NCBI GenBank assembly: GCA_030765045.1
Contig: CM060969.1
Coordinates: 42,218,716 to 42,282,715 of the forward strand
Source of the DNA: Tenodera sinensis
Taxonomy: Eukaryota > Arthropoda > Insecta > Mantodea > Mantidae
Direction of reading: 5' to 3'
DNA: 64,000 nt
Part shown: positions 22,445 to 33,666 of the stretch, piece by piece
Layout of the letters: every line of letters starts with the position of its first letter
How positions within the stretch are numbered: the first letter of the stretch is position 1
The notes under the pieces: generated by a model
What the model saw: the letters and a program-made list of their open reading frames with translations, nothing else
Database searches by the model: none
What the model was told of the DNA's origin: nothing
Position numbers and translations under genes: made by a program

Positions 22445-22692
22445 TGTAACAAAATGACAAAACTTCAGTCCTGGTATTTTTCTATTAGTTTATTGTGTTC
22501 TAAAATGTTACCACAAACACAGACTTCTTCTGGTTGTTAACACAGTCTACAGTCTTTCGGGCTATCACAACTAACAACTGTTTATCTCATAGCCTTGCTC
22601 AGCCCTTTCAGTATATTTCACTTCCTCTGTTTCTCATACGCTAATTACTATGTTACAATCATCAGCTTGTTGATCTTTCGACGCACTAACAC

Positions 22693-22755
<63 letters not shown>

Positions 22756-22941
22756 TGGAAATCGCTCAGCTAGAAGACTCGAGAATATTCCTGGAACTCC
22801 TTTTGTTTCTGCCGCTTCAATTGTTACAGTCGCGTACACGCAGTGCGAGGCAGTGTGAACTTAGCGTCTTTGTCCGCTCGCTGGTGGAAGCAGCCCGGTC
22901 CCATCCGCCCACCGCTGTGCGCCGAGCCCGACGTCATAACA
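22445..22941 (-). mobile_element. LTR family copy 3 (solo, CA-expanded)
   Basis: The plus-strand left edge TGTAACAAAATGACAAAAC corresponds to the 3' terminus of the LTR at 29.39-30.00 kb on its opposite strand. The right edge GACGTCATAACA corresponds to its 5' terminus. AATAAA is present on the minus strand at 22489-22494. The TATA/CRE promoter block found in the sister copies is lost. At the equivalent place where copy 1 has (GT)n, this copy has (CA)n at 22693-22754 on the plus strand. The flanks TAAT and TCTT do not match, so no target duplication remains. Confidence 0.82.
22693..22754. repeat. CA microsatellite inside an LTR
   Basis: A pure (CA)n tract of roughly 30 units lies within LTR copy 3. 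Its position matches the (GT)n tract of LTR copy 1 in the opposite orientation, so it was probably seeded by a short tract in the ancestral LTR. Confidence 0.92.
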
Positions 22942-23114
22942 TCTTTCATTTAAATTGTTTTTACTGTGTAAAGCCAAGGCTAGAAAATTGAATCGTTGTT
23001 TAACAATTCATAGTCCAGACCGGAAGTCGAAGCATAGACTTTCCAACTTTCACTGCATATATCGCGCAAGATGTCTCCGCAAGTCCATGTGATCCTCGGT
23101 TGTGTTGTCAGTTG

Positions 23115-23430
23115 ACGATTTACAGTCCATAATTTCCCTTTAATCTAATTTCCCTCGCATCTTTCACATGTGCTTCTAGATTTCATGGTGTATGGCGGTG
23201 CCGAACAGAAGCCATGGATAATTCTCAGAGGAAAGGTACTCCCTGGACAGCAGAGGGCTGCTTGGTCAATGGGTTGCTCACCCTTATTGCGACGACCTTC
23301 AAGCCTGGAAGTGTTATGGGGTTCTGCGTGTGGCTGCGCATGTAACTTGCATGGTTCCTTCACTTTATCCCAACTTTCTCCTGGGGGCATGTTGGCCACA
23401 ATAGGTCGCTCAAGGTGTCCCACTTCGTTT
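23115..23430 (+). pseudogene. Possible piggyBac-like transposase remnant
   Basis: A segment around 23130-23215 reads, across one frameshift, as LISLASFTC followed by LLDFMVYGG. This resembles the block of piggyBac-type transposases in which a 'SLAS...G..LDF.VY.G' stretch precedes the second catalytic region. Around 23350-23420, FTLSQLSPGGMLATIGRSRCP is loosely like the family's 'FFTS..LL..L...G..ATGT.R..R...CP'. Catalytic aspartates cannot be placed. This is a weak match by eye; the minus-strand frame at 23145-23423 is an alternative that I do not favour. Confidence 0.3.
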
Positions 23431-26149
23431 ACAGCCTATATCTATATTCTGCGTAGATCTGTAGTATTGTTGTTTCAGAAGGGAATTGAAGCAGATAGTA
23501 AAATATGCCATCTGAATTAAACGTATAAACAATTACAACGACTACAACAAAAAACAAGGGTAAAATTATATTCAGAGAAGATAAAACGCCTTCTAGTATA
23601 TTTAATTCTGTGCCTCGTGTGCGTATATTGTTATATCTCAAGAAACAGATTTCGTTATTTATCTTTAGCGGTTGAATTGTCAAAGACAGAGGTTGGCGGA
23701 TAATGGTCAGGTTATTGAAGTACTATGAAATACACACAAATTGACGTAAGGTGCCAAGACCGAAACTCCCAACTCCTCTTTTTTATGTGGTGGGAGGTGA
23801 TGGATTACTTACATGGATAATAGAGATCAGACACTTTTATGATTCATTCAATGTTAAGAATACAGTTCCGAAAAGGCTAAAGAAGACAAGTTCCGCAACA
23901 AAATATATACGAGGAGTCAACATTTGATAAGGGAGAAATCAACTACTTATTTATCCACACCACATTTCTTACCACTTCTAGAGTATTTCATGATATCACG
24001 ACTTCATTTTATTGGCTGGTGCTGTCAGCTTATATGTGCTACTATGCCTTGTGCTGTGCATCGGACCAACAAGCATACCTATACTAGTTCTGCATTAGCT
24101 AATTACGAATAGGTAAAGTTCAATGGCCACTAAACGGAAGAAGACGCCAGCGGTTATGTTAAGATATGCCCTATTAAATTCTCCCGATTTCCGATGAAGT
24201 TTGCTAATTTATGTTCAATATGTTAACTATATTTGACACCTTTTTCGTAGCCAAGATATTTAAGCGCTTATGTAGCTCTATACGTCGTATCTAGCAGTTT
24301 AATGAGAAAGCATTGCCAATTACGGTCAATGCCTGATCAAAAGCTATTTAAATGTATATGTGCGAATTGCATCAGAATGATGAGACATACAGGTTGTAAA
24401 GCCTAGTGAAAGTTTAAAGTGATCAAGTATTGCAATTTATTTGCAGCCAATTTGTATCTACGTATGATGTTAGTGTAAATTGCAGGGAAGTGTTTTGTGC
24501 ATATGTTCAATGTTCAGAGACCTTACTACTAAATTAACTGAACGCATACCAATCCAATCCAAAACAGATAATTATTTCAGAATGTTGTTCTCTATTGCAA
24601 TCTCTGTTCCGATTAAATGCCATTACTTTTATTTACTTACCTAAAATTTTAAAATTCCAGAATTTATACGTTATTTGAAAGATATATGAACGATTGTAAT
24701 TATACTTCACCATTATTTTTTGTAATCAGCTTTATATTGTTTATATTTTTAAGTCATTTCTGGCTGTAGTGAAAACAATTTATGCTAGAGAAAGCTCTTG
24801 GCTTATATCATTTTAACTGTAAAATAAGAATAGTTTTAAGGAACCTTTGTTAGCATGTTGTTCATTGATTATTCCTACCGTTGGCCTTCCTACGAGCTAT
24901 CTTATCCTCCAGGCCTCAGAGCAGATACAATGGGAGTTCTCGAAGTTCCAATCTAAGCACGACAGTACCAGATTGGGACAATGCGATGACCTTAGGCCAC
25001 AGATATTTTCGGGCATGATTATATGTGAAGCTCTAGTGACATCGGCTTCTTTATACCTACCGGCGTGTCGAAATGTTGAATTAGGCACAGAGAAATCTGG
25101 CTGGCATTCTCTAGCTAGCCTTTCTTCTAGGCTTTTAAAAGGGAAAACCGAGAAAAAGGAATATATCGGAAGTGGGTTGGGAGGGAGCTAGACTTGGAGA
25201 CTTGGTATAAAAGGGGGAAACGGGAACGTGCAAGAGGACGTGAAGGAAATGTGGTCCTAAAAATTTCGGACACAATCTTCCCATTTGTCTCCCAAGTGTC
25301 CAATATAAATCTTGAAGCAGTTCCGTCCCAACAATACCTGACATCGTTACCGTATTTTCCTCTCTGTTGCACCCAGGCCTCAGTTGCATCTTTTCGTCTC
25401 TCTTCCACTTTTGGCTTCTTGGCCTGTACCATGCAGTAACTCAATATTTTATTGGGAGGTGGAAGGAGAGATTACACAGGGGAGAAGGGGCGTGGAGGAA
25501 TGGCGTCGAGGGCTATGATGAAATGTTGATATGGACGACGCATGGTCGAATCGGCGCTTTCATACCAAGATACAAGCATGGAAAGGTATGCTTTTCGAAG
25601 AAGTGCGCTTCTCTGGAGGGAGATATATTTTCAACCCGCGTTCGATTTTCGTTAGTATTAATGAGTCCTAGAGTAAATATTGGTTCACTGTTGTTGGTGA
25701 GGAATGCGTCGTCTGTGCTCACTATGGTATAAGTGATTTTGAAAACTCAAAGTGCAACAGTGTTAAACCATGGGGTAAACAGACACATCCGAAGTACTCC
25801 GATACTCCAACGAATTTGTGTTCAAATCAAATACAGCACACAGCACACCACAACTCAACACAGTAGAGTACAACACAGGAAACAGTAAGTTATCAAAGAG
25901 GGATAGTTCTCTGCCTAGTCCGCATAAGTATTGTTCAAGTCAACTGCATATGGCCTAAGCGACCTAAATCAGGTGACGAACGATTATGTTTGCTTGTCTG
26001 CCAAAAAAATTAAGTGTCAAATTAGAAGGAAAAGTCCCTGTTTAGAAGTTTAACATTTTCACACCATCAAAATAAGATCTGAGAAGATTCGTATTAGACG
26101 AAAATGGCCTAAAGGAAGGGAACAACTATTGGAGGTAATCTTAGATTAA
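23431..26149. other. Unassigned DNA including a GC-richer patch at 24.85-25.75 kb
   Basis: Between about 24850 and 25740 the sequence is noticeably less AT-rich and holds overlapping frames on both strands (24847-25191 +, 25127-25444 -, 25367-25732 +). None shows a domain I recognise. The minus frame at 25127-25444 is the least repetitive but lacks support. A decayed retrocopy or unrecognised transposon is possible. Confidence 0.35.
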
Positions 26150-26232
26150 TAGTTAAATTCAGTTAAAAACCAAATATGAAGTTCAACATCTTGCAAGAGT
26201 ATGACACGAAGATTTTCAAGAAAATCAACACC
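26150..26232 (+). mobile_element. HINE-like fragment, copy 14
   Basis: A short internal piece of the dispersed repeat: AGTTAAAAACCAAATATGAAG, then GTATGACACGAAGATTTTCA, aligning with 14113-14185 of copy 3. No termini are present. Confidence 0.55.
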
Positions 26233-28547
26233 ACTGTTTCTTATTAGAAGGGGTTCCTGTGGGCCTTCTTTCTGAATGTTCAACATTTCCTCAATCAGAA
26301 GTCGTAAACCTCTCGTCAGGGTGGGCACCTTCACACCGTCCAGTAGAAATGACTCGATAAGATTCATGGCAAGGGTTTTTAGAAAATGTCTTATTAGTTT
26401 TTAATTGGCTGCATTATGAGTGTACAGCACAAACGCACTATTCCACTTTGGTTCAACATGCCAAACTAGAATCTCAATGGCCAACGATTTGCTATTTCTT
26501 GCTGTTGCATAAGAATGATCAAAAGTCAGTTCCTCCTTTGTACTGTTATAAAAAATAAAGGGCGTTTCAAGTCCTCCATTTGTCTGAAAGTAGCAATAAT
26601 ATCTACATTTAGAATTTAGTTTACTTTCTGCCCGGCTGTAACAGCTGGCTAACTAAATGAAACAAAAGCTATTTACCTGGAACTACAAAAAGTACAAACT
26701 CAAGTCACACACAGTATTTTGTGCTCCAGAATGTGCAACACTTTACTTGTAACTTCCCTGGACAAAATCCTTGATAATAATGAGGTGCAAAACGGTTGCA
26801 ATAGTAGCACAAGAATACTAACTGTATTTGTGTGAGTCGATAATACCTTGGAGTCATCGTTGAAGAAGCGATAATAAAAAGAAAATGAGGCGCAACACCA
26901 GTGTGACTGTGGAGGGTTAGGAAGCAATGACTTAGCAGTAAGTATGTTAAGTATACGTTACGAGGGTTGAATAAAATCCAGTAACAAATCCTCGTTGCAA
27001 TGTGTAATAGCTAATTCATTATTGGCACATGTATGTAATGTAATTACATGATATATGCAATTATCCTTCAGTCTGAAGAATCTACAGCAAAAATTGAATT
27101 TTGTGAAATTTACTTGGAAGAACAATTTTAGTACCTATTAACATGCCCCTTTATATAAACATGCCTCAGCCACATTCAAAAGGAGAAACCGTGTTTCATT
27201 CAATGACCTTCTCTACCCATTCATTAACAACCGTGCATTCTTGCTAAAGCTATTTGTAAGCCTTGTTTAAAACAATTCCAGCACTAAATATCGTGTCGTA
27301 CTGTATTAAGTAATAAATTGCGTTGTGAACACTCATTTAAGCACTAAAACAATACCAAAGAAATGTTTGCGTGTAACACACGACCTGTACTCAAACATTT
27401 AAACCCAGCCGTTTACGTATTGGAAGATAAGACCCTGCTACCCAACCTAACGGCTACAGTTAACACCAACTGTGGTGATATACTTACCTCTAAAAACTGT
27501 TGGTGATATCGATGTCAACTTAACAGACATAATGTCACCAAATGCAACCATAGAGCAGTATAATGAGGTAAAATTGATCCGCTCTAATCAACACACTTTT
27601 GTATCACTCCGCGGAACTTGTGCAAATGGTTTGCAATGACTGCCCCGTATCAGTAATGTGGTTGGTTCCTTTTGAAAATAACTGTGAATGTCTAGAGCAT
27701 GTTACACTGGAGTCATTAAATGTATACGTTACAGTATTTTACAGGCAATAGCATAAAGAAAAGGAGGCATCTATTTTGTACTCTTAGGCTGTGTGTCAGT
27801 AAGGGATTCGTGCTTTGTTTATCTCAAAAGTGTTTCTTATTTAGGGAAGAATATAAATATGTCACATTTGGCTTTTGGTGGATTCCGTTTTCTATATTGG
27901 TATCGACTGTAACATAGTGGTTTGCACGATGTGTGTTCATTGTTTAACGAAACTTATTCAATTCCTGCAGTGAACAGTTTGTTGTACAACTAAATCAATA
28001 ACACACTCAGAGGAATACACTGTGTAACGATTAAACCAAACACAGGACAGAGTAAATTAAAGGCAGGAAGCATAGACTATGTATTTATTATCTGCGGGGT
28101 AGGGAGGTTATTCTCATTTCACTCGCCTTTTTGTCGTCCTTTCTCTAATGGTGTTACCACATGCAACCTTAGATATCTAAACACGAAGGCCTCGATGAAA
28201 TAATCAGAGGAGCTCTGCCGAAAGGCGTCCCAACATTTTATATTCATAGCTTCTCCGTTTAAGATAATTGTTTCATTTTGAATAGGTTCGGCGCATTTAC
28301 CACCGTACGTTAACCTTCCTGTAGAACTAGCCACTAAAGTTACTACTTAGTATCATACAATGATTTCATTTCTTCTTATTTAACCTATCTCTGATTAACT
28401 TAAAAACTACATTTGCTACCACATTCCTGAAATAAGTAAAGCGAGCATTGAATTTCATCTAAAAATTCGATATGGAAATTCCAATGAAAATGTTCATTTC
28501 AGGTACCCTTAAGAAAACCTTCCAATAAAATGTGTTTCTGTGTGTGA
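26233..28547. other. Unassigned DNA
   Basis: AT-rich, with only short unrecognised frames. No repeat termini or RNA gene signals could be supported. Confidence 0.4.
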
Positions 28548-28690
28548 GTATGAATGTGTGCGAGTGTGTGTGTATGAGTAAGTGAGTGAGTGTGAGTGAG
28601 TGTGAGTGTGTGAGTGAGTGTGAGTGTGTGAGTGAGTGTGAGTGTGTGAGTGAATGTGAGTGCGTGAGTGAGTGTGTGAGTGAAGTTTAT
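28540..28690. repeat. GTGAGT/GTGT interrupted tandem repeat
   Basis: An imperfect tract mixes GTGAGT, GTGTGA and GTGT units, with a longer period of roughly 22-24 bases visible between 28590 and 28660. The threonine/leucine/histidine-rich minus frame at 28499-28729 is its translation. Confidence 0.85.
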
Positions 28691-29386
28691 ACTACAGAGC
28701 TCAAAGGTTACGTAAACCAAGAAAGACATGAATAGAATTTGGAGAAGGAGAAGAAGAAGAGGAACAAGAAATAGACCGAAGAGCTCTGATTATACCTTTT
28801 TTTCGACAAAGAATAAACCAATGTTAACGGCTTTGATGAAATCAGACCCTAAAATATAGTTTTTATTTTCAGTAAAGAGAAGTTTGGAAATCATAAACTT
28901 ATTTCTTACAAATATATTGAGTTACGTATGTAAGACATCTGATGGTAAAGGAGTAATTCTTTATCCAACTGTTCGCTTTGAGTTCCACTGTAATCAATCT
29001 GAGGAAGGGATGTAGAAAGGGTCATTCGTAAACGCACCATAACCTAATAGCAAATATAACCTAAAAAGCTTTCGATTACTGGACTAGTGATAGAAGCTAG
29101 AGGGACAATACTCAAACAGGTACATCAGTTTACGGGTAGATTATGGCCTGCACAAATGCGTGCTCTATATAACAGCAATCATAACAATCAGGGGATAAAT
29201 CTTCGTCATGTGGGACCATTTGCACTCGTAATCATAATATTGAAATTGAATTGAAATTGTTATGCAATATTTTAACTGCATTAATTTTTTCAGACCTACT
29301 TAAATTTTTAATATGAGAATATTGTTACCTATTATTTGTATTTCCTGAAGTTGATTATTGTTAATTAAATGCGTTATATTTTATAT
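28691..29386. other. Unassigned DNA
   Basis: A purine-rich GAAGAAGA tract lies near 28742-28775. No coding or repeat terminus was recognised up to the LTR. Confidence 0.4.
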
Positions 29387-29570
29387 TGTAACGCCGGGTC
29401 GGTGAGCTACTTCGCATCACGTGCCGTGTCGGCGAGCAGGGGTATACGTTCAGCACCAGCCTGACTCGCGCGATTGTGTATGCGACCGTAAACAATCGAA
29501 GCGGCAGGAACAAACGGGGTGCTGAGAACGTTTTCGAGACTTCTGAGTCATTTCCGGTGCACGTGTGGGT

Positions 29571-29573
<3 letters not shown>

Positions 29574-29608
<35 letters not shown>
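29574..29608. repeat. GT microsatellite inside LTR copy 1
   Basis: A (GT)n tract in U3 just upstream of the CRE/TATA block, homologous in position to the CA tract of LTR copy 3. Confidence 0.9.
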
Positions 29609-29610
<2 letters not shown>

Positions 29611-29626
29611 TCGAGAAAAGTCTGTG

Positions 29627-29650
29627 TGACGTCATCCCTAGTATAAAAGG
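29627..29650 (+). promoter_or_regulatory. CRE-like site plus TATA box of LTR copy 1
   Basis: The palindrome TGACGTCA (29627-29634) is followed after seven bases by TATAAAAGG. The same order and spacing recur in three other copies of this LTR: TGACGTAA/TATAAAG at 47645-47670; TTACGTCA/TAAATAA on the minus strand at 49009-48988; TTACGTCA/TATATAA on the minus strand at 19086-19064. A CRE/bZIP-responsive RNA polymerase II promoter is inferred. Confidence 0.7.
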
Positions 29651-30002
29651 ACACAGCAGCAGGGTCAGTTGTCAGTCAATGAGCTAATTAGCTTAGTTTC
29701 GGGTACGGGAATAAGTAGGTCAGTGTGTCTGCTGTGCGCGTGTGTGTCGTCCCTGAAGATACGTTGGTCGTCGCGAGTAATTGTAAAGTTATAACAGGTG
29801 CACTGAGAGACAGTGAAAGTAACAAAGTCACTGAAAGTACCAAACAAGGTTTTCAGAACACTTGTGAGTTGTGATAACCTAAAAGACTGGGGATTGTATT
29901 AACTACGAGATGAAAACTGTGTAATTTATGGTAAAATCTTAGAGGACAATAAAGTGATAGAGAAGTAATAGAACTGAATTTCTGTCGTCTTTGTTACAAT
30001 AT

Positions 30003-30874
30003 ATTTGTTAATATCTAAAACACATGTAGATTGTTGAGTTATATTTTATCTTCTAGCCAGCCTCAAATAAGGAAAGCATATTAAATAAATAAATAAATGT
30101 AAACATAAGAATGACTCACCCAATTACACAGTGTCAGATTGTGCTGTACACTCACCTGAAACAGAAAGAGATGATAAATTCATACGTGTTCAATAAATTA
30201 AAGTTGCAGAGAATGTACAAACAAATGGTCACTTGACAGTCTAAGAATTACAACCATTTAAATGTCACTCACAAAATAATTTCACGCTGGACTCGTGAAG
30301 TCAGATATGCATTATACGCCGTCATCGACATCAGTTGTAAATGTGAACGAGACACTATCTATGGGAAATGGTAAACATTGGAGGAAGCAGGGCGAAAAGA
30401 TAGATGAACACAATGAAAACATCGCTAGGTGGAATATTGAGGACCCTGAAATATGGCTAATGAAGTGTGCGCACGGACCACATTACTGTCTGTTTACGTT
30501 CCAGTTTGCCATAAAGAATTACAGTGCTGGGGTGGGGGGCGAAGTAAATCATGCACCCCATACATAGACCAAAGTGCGCATTGCACCAATGAATGTATGA
30601 GTTGTTTGTATGTATGTGAGCGTATATCAAACGATGCAGACCGAGTTAGTGGAATGGAGGGACAAGCTACATACGGGTACAGTCATCAGCAATAAAAGAT
30701 GTGGTACACAATAGAAAAAAGTGATCTATATCCTTAGTTTGTGGAATACGTTCTACTTCTAGAGGCACTCTCCTCTCAGGAAGCTCTTAAAAGTGCTTAC
30801 TCCTTCGAGATCTATCGTCTCGGATCTATAGATGCAAGATATAAGAGCCTCCTAAAACAATCATTGCTGCAGAA
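30003..30874. other. Unassigned DNA
   Basis: No supported feature was seen; short frames at 30295-30567 and 30453-30695 overlap in different frames without motifs. Confidence 0.4.
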
Positions 30875-31090
30875 TAGGGATGGGTAGAAAAAAACACAAT
30901 GTTTACCTTGTAGCAGTTACCTTGATGTAACGATTACTGAAGCAATGGAAACAGTAAATAGTCACCCATTAAGGATTACCGAAGTACCGAAGACCGTAAT
31001 TAGTTACCCATTAACGGGTACAGAGTAATTAATTAACCAATAATGGTTACAAAAGAAACGAAGATAATAGCTATTCTAGCTATCCCGTTA
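30875..31090 (+). mobile_element. hAT-like terminal region (tentative)
   Basis: TAGGGATGGGTA at 30875-30886 resembles hAT transposon ends (usually CAGGG.TGGGCA). It is followed by clustered GTTACC/TAACG words in both orientations, including the palindromic CCATTAACGGG near 31008, like the subterminal repeats of hAT elements. A possible partner, TCACCCATCCCC at about 31762-31773, lies on the right, but flanking 8-mers do not match. Confidence 0.3.
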
Positions 31091-31784
31091 ATACTTAACC
31101 GTGTGTGTAAAATACCGCTATAATCTTCGCAAAACTTAAAGGCATATGGAGACTGCAGACTCCAGTGAATCCTAAGCTTGCCCCTCCTACCAGCGCTGCC
31201 GAATGTGGTACACGCGTCTCACTCGCACTTATGTACAGAACCTCTGCCGGTACACGCACTACGCTTGGCAACAGCGCTCCGCTTGAGCATTGGCCAGCGT
31301 TCACGTGCCTTTAACTATTGCGAGCAGTATAGTCTCTTGGACTCCTCACACAGTGTTATTCCTCCCTGAAAGAGATCATGAGCAACCTTGTGATTCCAGG
31401 AAGTGTTTATACTCATTTTAAAGAACCCTAGGATAAAATTCAAATTTGTTATATACAGAAGAAGTTAGAGGTAGAGTATAGACAGAAAGCGATTCTACAC
31501 TGAACCAACCGTTGAATCTCCTGTGTGTCAGACCCCGGGATGAAGGAATGAAATGAGAGCACTCTATGAGCACTTTGAAACTTGGACGAGTCAGCGTGAG
31601 GGTCGCAAACGTGTGCTGGAGATTCTTGAACTTGAAATCAGGGTTCGCCAAGCAACCACCAGCCGCATAAGTTTCAACAGCTGTCAACCCCAGCGACTAC
31701 AATGCCACCGACCCATTGTGAGCAGCATTTACAGCTCGTATATCCTCAACAAAGCAGCGCTAAGTCACCCATCCCCAAATCTTC

Positions 31785-32003
31785 TGACCCTAAAATATAG
31801 GATCGAAATGAAGGTGGAATGAAATTGAGGGACAGGGAATTAGGGAGATGCAAATATTATCCTTTCCAGCATTCGCCTAATGGCCCAGCTAAACCCCCCC
31901 CCCCAAAAAAAAACATGGGTCATCAAGATCGAATGGGAATCGAATACAGGACCTCCCTAATGCGAGCCTCAAACGATATCGTGGAGCCATCTCGCTCGGT
32001 AAC
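31785..32003 (-). mobile_element. tRNA-derived SINE remnant
   Basis: On the minus strand an A-box-like CCGAGCGAGATGGCTC (31984-31999) and a B box TATTCGATTCCC (31935-31947) stand at tRNA-like spacing. A body follows, containing a C9/A9 homopolymer pair near 31896-31914 on the plus strand. The 3' boundary is uncertain; the body may continue to about 31540. Confidence 0.65.
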
Positions 32004-33109
32004 TTGTTACGCACAGAAAAAATAAATGAAATTACATTTTCCAAAATGTTTCATTTAATTTGCTTATAACTTTAACAAAAATTGCACCATTTTTTTCAAA
32101 TGCCTCGCCTTGTATTTAAAAAACTAATTAATCGACATTTACTATAGCAAACATTTTAGCATAATAGTTGAATTTACGATGGAAATTAATCCCATGGAGT
32201 AAAAATGTTCGGACGGAAATTACCAAAGCTGTTAATAAACTTCCTCATTAATTTTTTATTGCACACTCCTGAAGCTATTAACAGTGAAGCAATATGATCC
32301 ACAAATAACACAAATTAAGTCCTTTGTGTCATCCTCAAGGTAAACTGACCTTGTATCCCAGCTACATCGTTGGAGATATATTGAATTTAACTCTATTTTG
32401 TTGAAGTGAAGTGTTAGTCTCTACTTTGTTTTATTTGTGGTTCTCATTAATACCCTCTTTTTATTACTTCACAAATTTACAGCTTCGGTAGTTTAAATGG
32501 TGCCTCAATAACATTTACAGATATTTTATAGTAAACGTAAAGCGCTGCATCCACAAAACTTTCCAAGCTCATTCTTCTTAAACAAATCTTGAGGAGGTTG
32601 TTTTGTTGTTTAGCTATTGTTATTCAAAACACAACGTGTTGTACATGTTTACATATTGCCTTGTAGGTATAAGAAGTACAAGGATAAAGCTCTAAACAGC
32701 GTATTGCTAACGTGCAATAAAAGTCCGTGTTCCTTGCATGATTACAACAAAAAGCGGATAGCGACTTACATACAACTAGAGAAAAGCATAAGCATTTGCA
32801 AATTCAAACCAATAAAAAGAATAAACTAAGAATTAAACAGTATAACTTAAATGAAAACAATAGACTATAAAGAAATAAAAAGTTCTTCCTAGAGCAAATG
32901 AATGGCGAAAGAATTCCAGTCTTGATCAATAGAATCAGTCTCAAGGTAGAAGAGATGTTGGACGACCGAAGAAGAGGTCGTCTCAGCACTTTGAAGTGAG
33001 AACATGCAAGAGCGCATAATCTTGGAAGGACGATAATACTGATTATTTCTGCCTATTATGATTTACTGGTTACAGGAATAATTCAAAATGAAGTGATCTT
33101 TACTGGTTA
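32004..33109. other. Unassigned DNA
   Basis: AT-rich, with no supported coding or repeat feature. Confidence 0.4.
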
Positions 33110-33475
33110 TTCCCAGGACATTCAAAACATGCATTTAATGTCACGGAAATACCTTACACATATAGTATTTTAACCAAAATCGTTAGTCACTTTTGAAATC
33201 TTAAAAAATAACGCAAATGTTGCTATGTAAAGAGAAATTTAGGACGGGTTATTTTAAATCTTGTTGTGACATCCTTGGAAGATGCGGAATTTAATATTTA
33301 GTTTGGTATTTAATCTAAATTTTGATTTATCACACTCACATACAACACAAACACGATGCTTTTCATAAACTTGTTCTATTCAGATAGCTTCAAAACTCTA
33401 CTTTCGTTGAATCTTGACATCGAATTTATAGATGGAATACAATGCTTTATTTACTTATTAACGGTATATCTACTA
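33110..33475 (-). mobile_element. HINE-like partial copy 13
   Basis: Aligns to the second half of the repeat: TTTTAACCAAAATCGTTAG near 33168-33186, the 'gacatccttggaag' block at 33269-33283, then the tail GGAATACAATGC at about 33434. The head is absent, and the terminal hairpin region at 33445-33475 is degraded. Confidence 0.65.
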
Positions 33476-33638
33476 TGCCACAGAGCGTAAATTTTCTTCT
33501 ACTAAAGCATATAAAATAATTTTGTAAACAGTACACGTAAGAAGTTAAAATGTAGTGCAGAACATTATAAAACTAATTAAGTCAAAAAAGAAGGAAAATA
33601 TCAGAACATGTAACCTACACCATTAGGCTGCTAGGATC

Positions 33639-33666
33639 TTTTTTTTTTTTTTTTTTTTTTTTTTTT
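33639..33666. repeat. Poly-T run
   Basis: A run of about 28 T without a recognisable retroposon body on either side. Confidence 0.88.

Larger units (their letters stand above)
29387..29998 (+). mobile_element. LTR family copy 1 (solo LTR, complete)
   Basis: Starts TGTAAC at 29387 and ends GTTACA at 29998, perfectly inverted 6-bp termini. The 4-bp target duplication ATAT is at 29383-29386 and 29999-30002. A CRE-like TGACGTCA (29627-29634) stands seven bases before the TATA box TATAAAAGG (29642-29650), and AATAAA at 29948-29953 marks the end of R. Upstream is a (GT)n tract at about 29574-29608. There is no primer-binding site, gag or pol beside it, so it is a solo LTR left by recombination. 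It is probably Gypsy/ERV-like in the broad sense (4-bp duplication); the superfamily is unproven. Confidence 0.9.

Noticed and set aside
29361..29654. Minus-strand 97-codon frame with a polythreonine/histidine run
   Set aside because: It is an antisense reading of the LTR and its GT tract.
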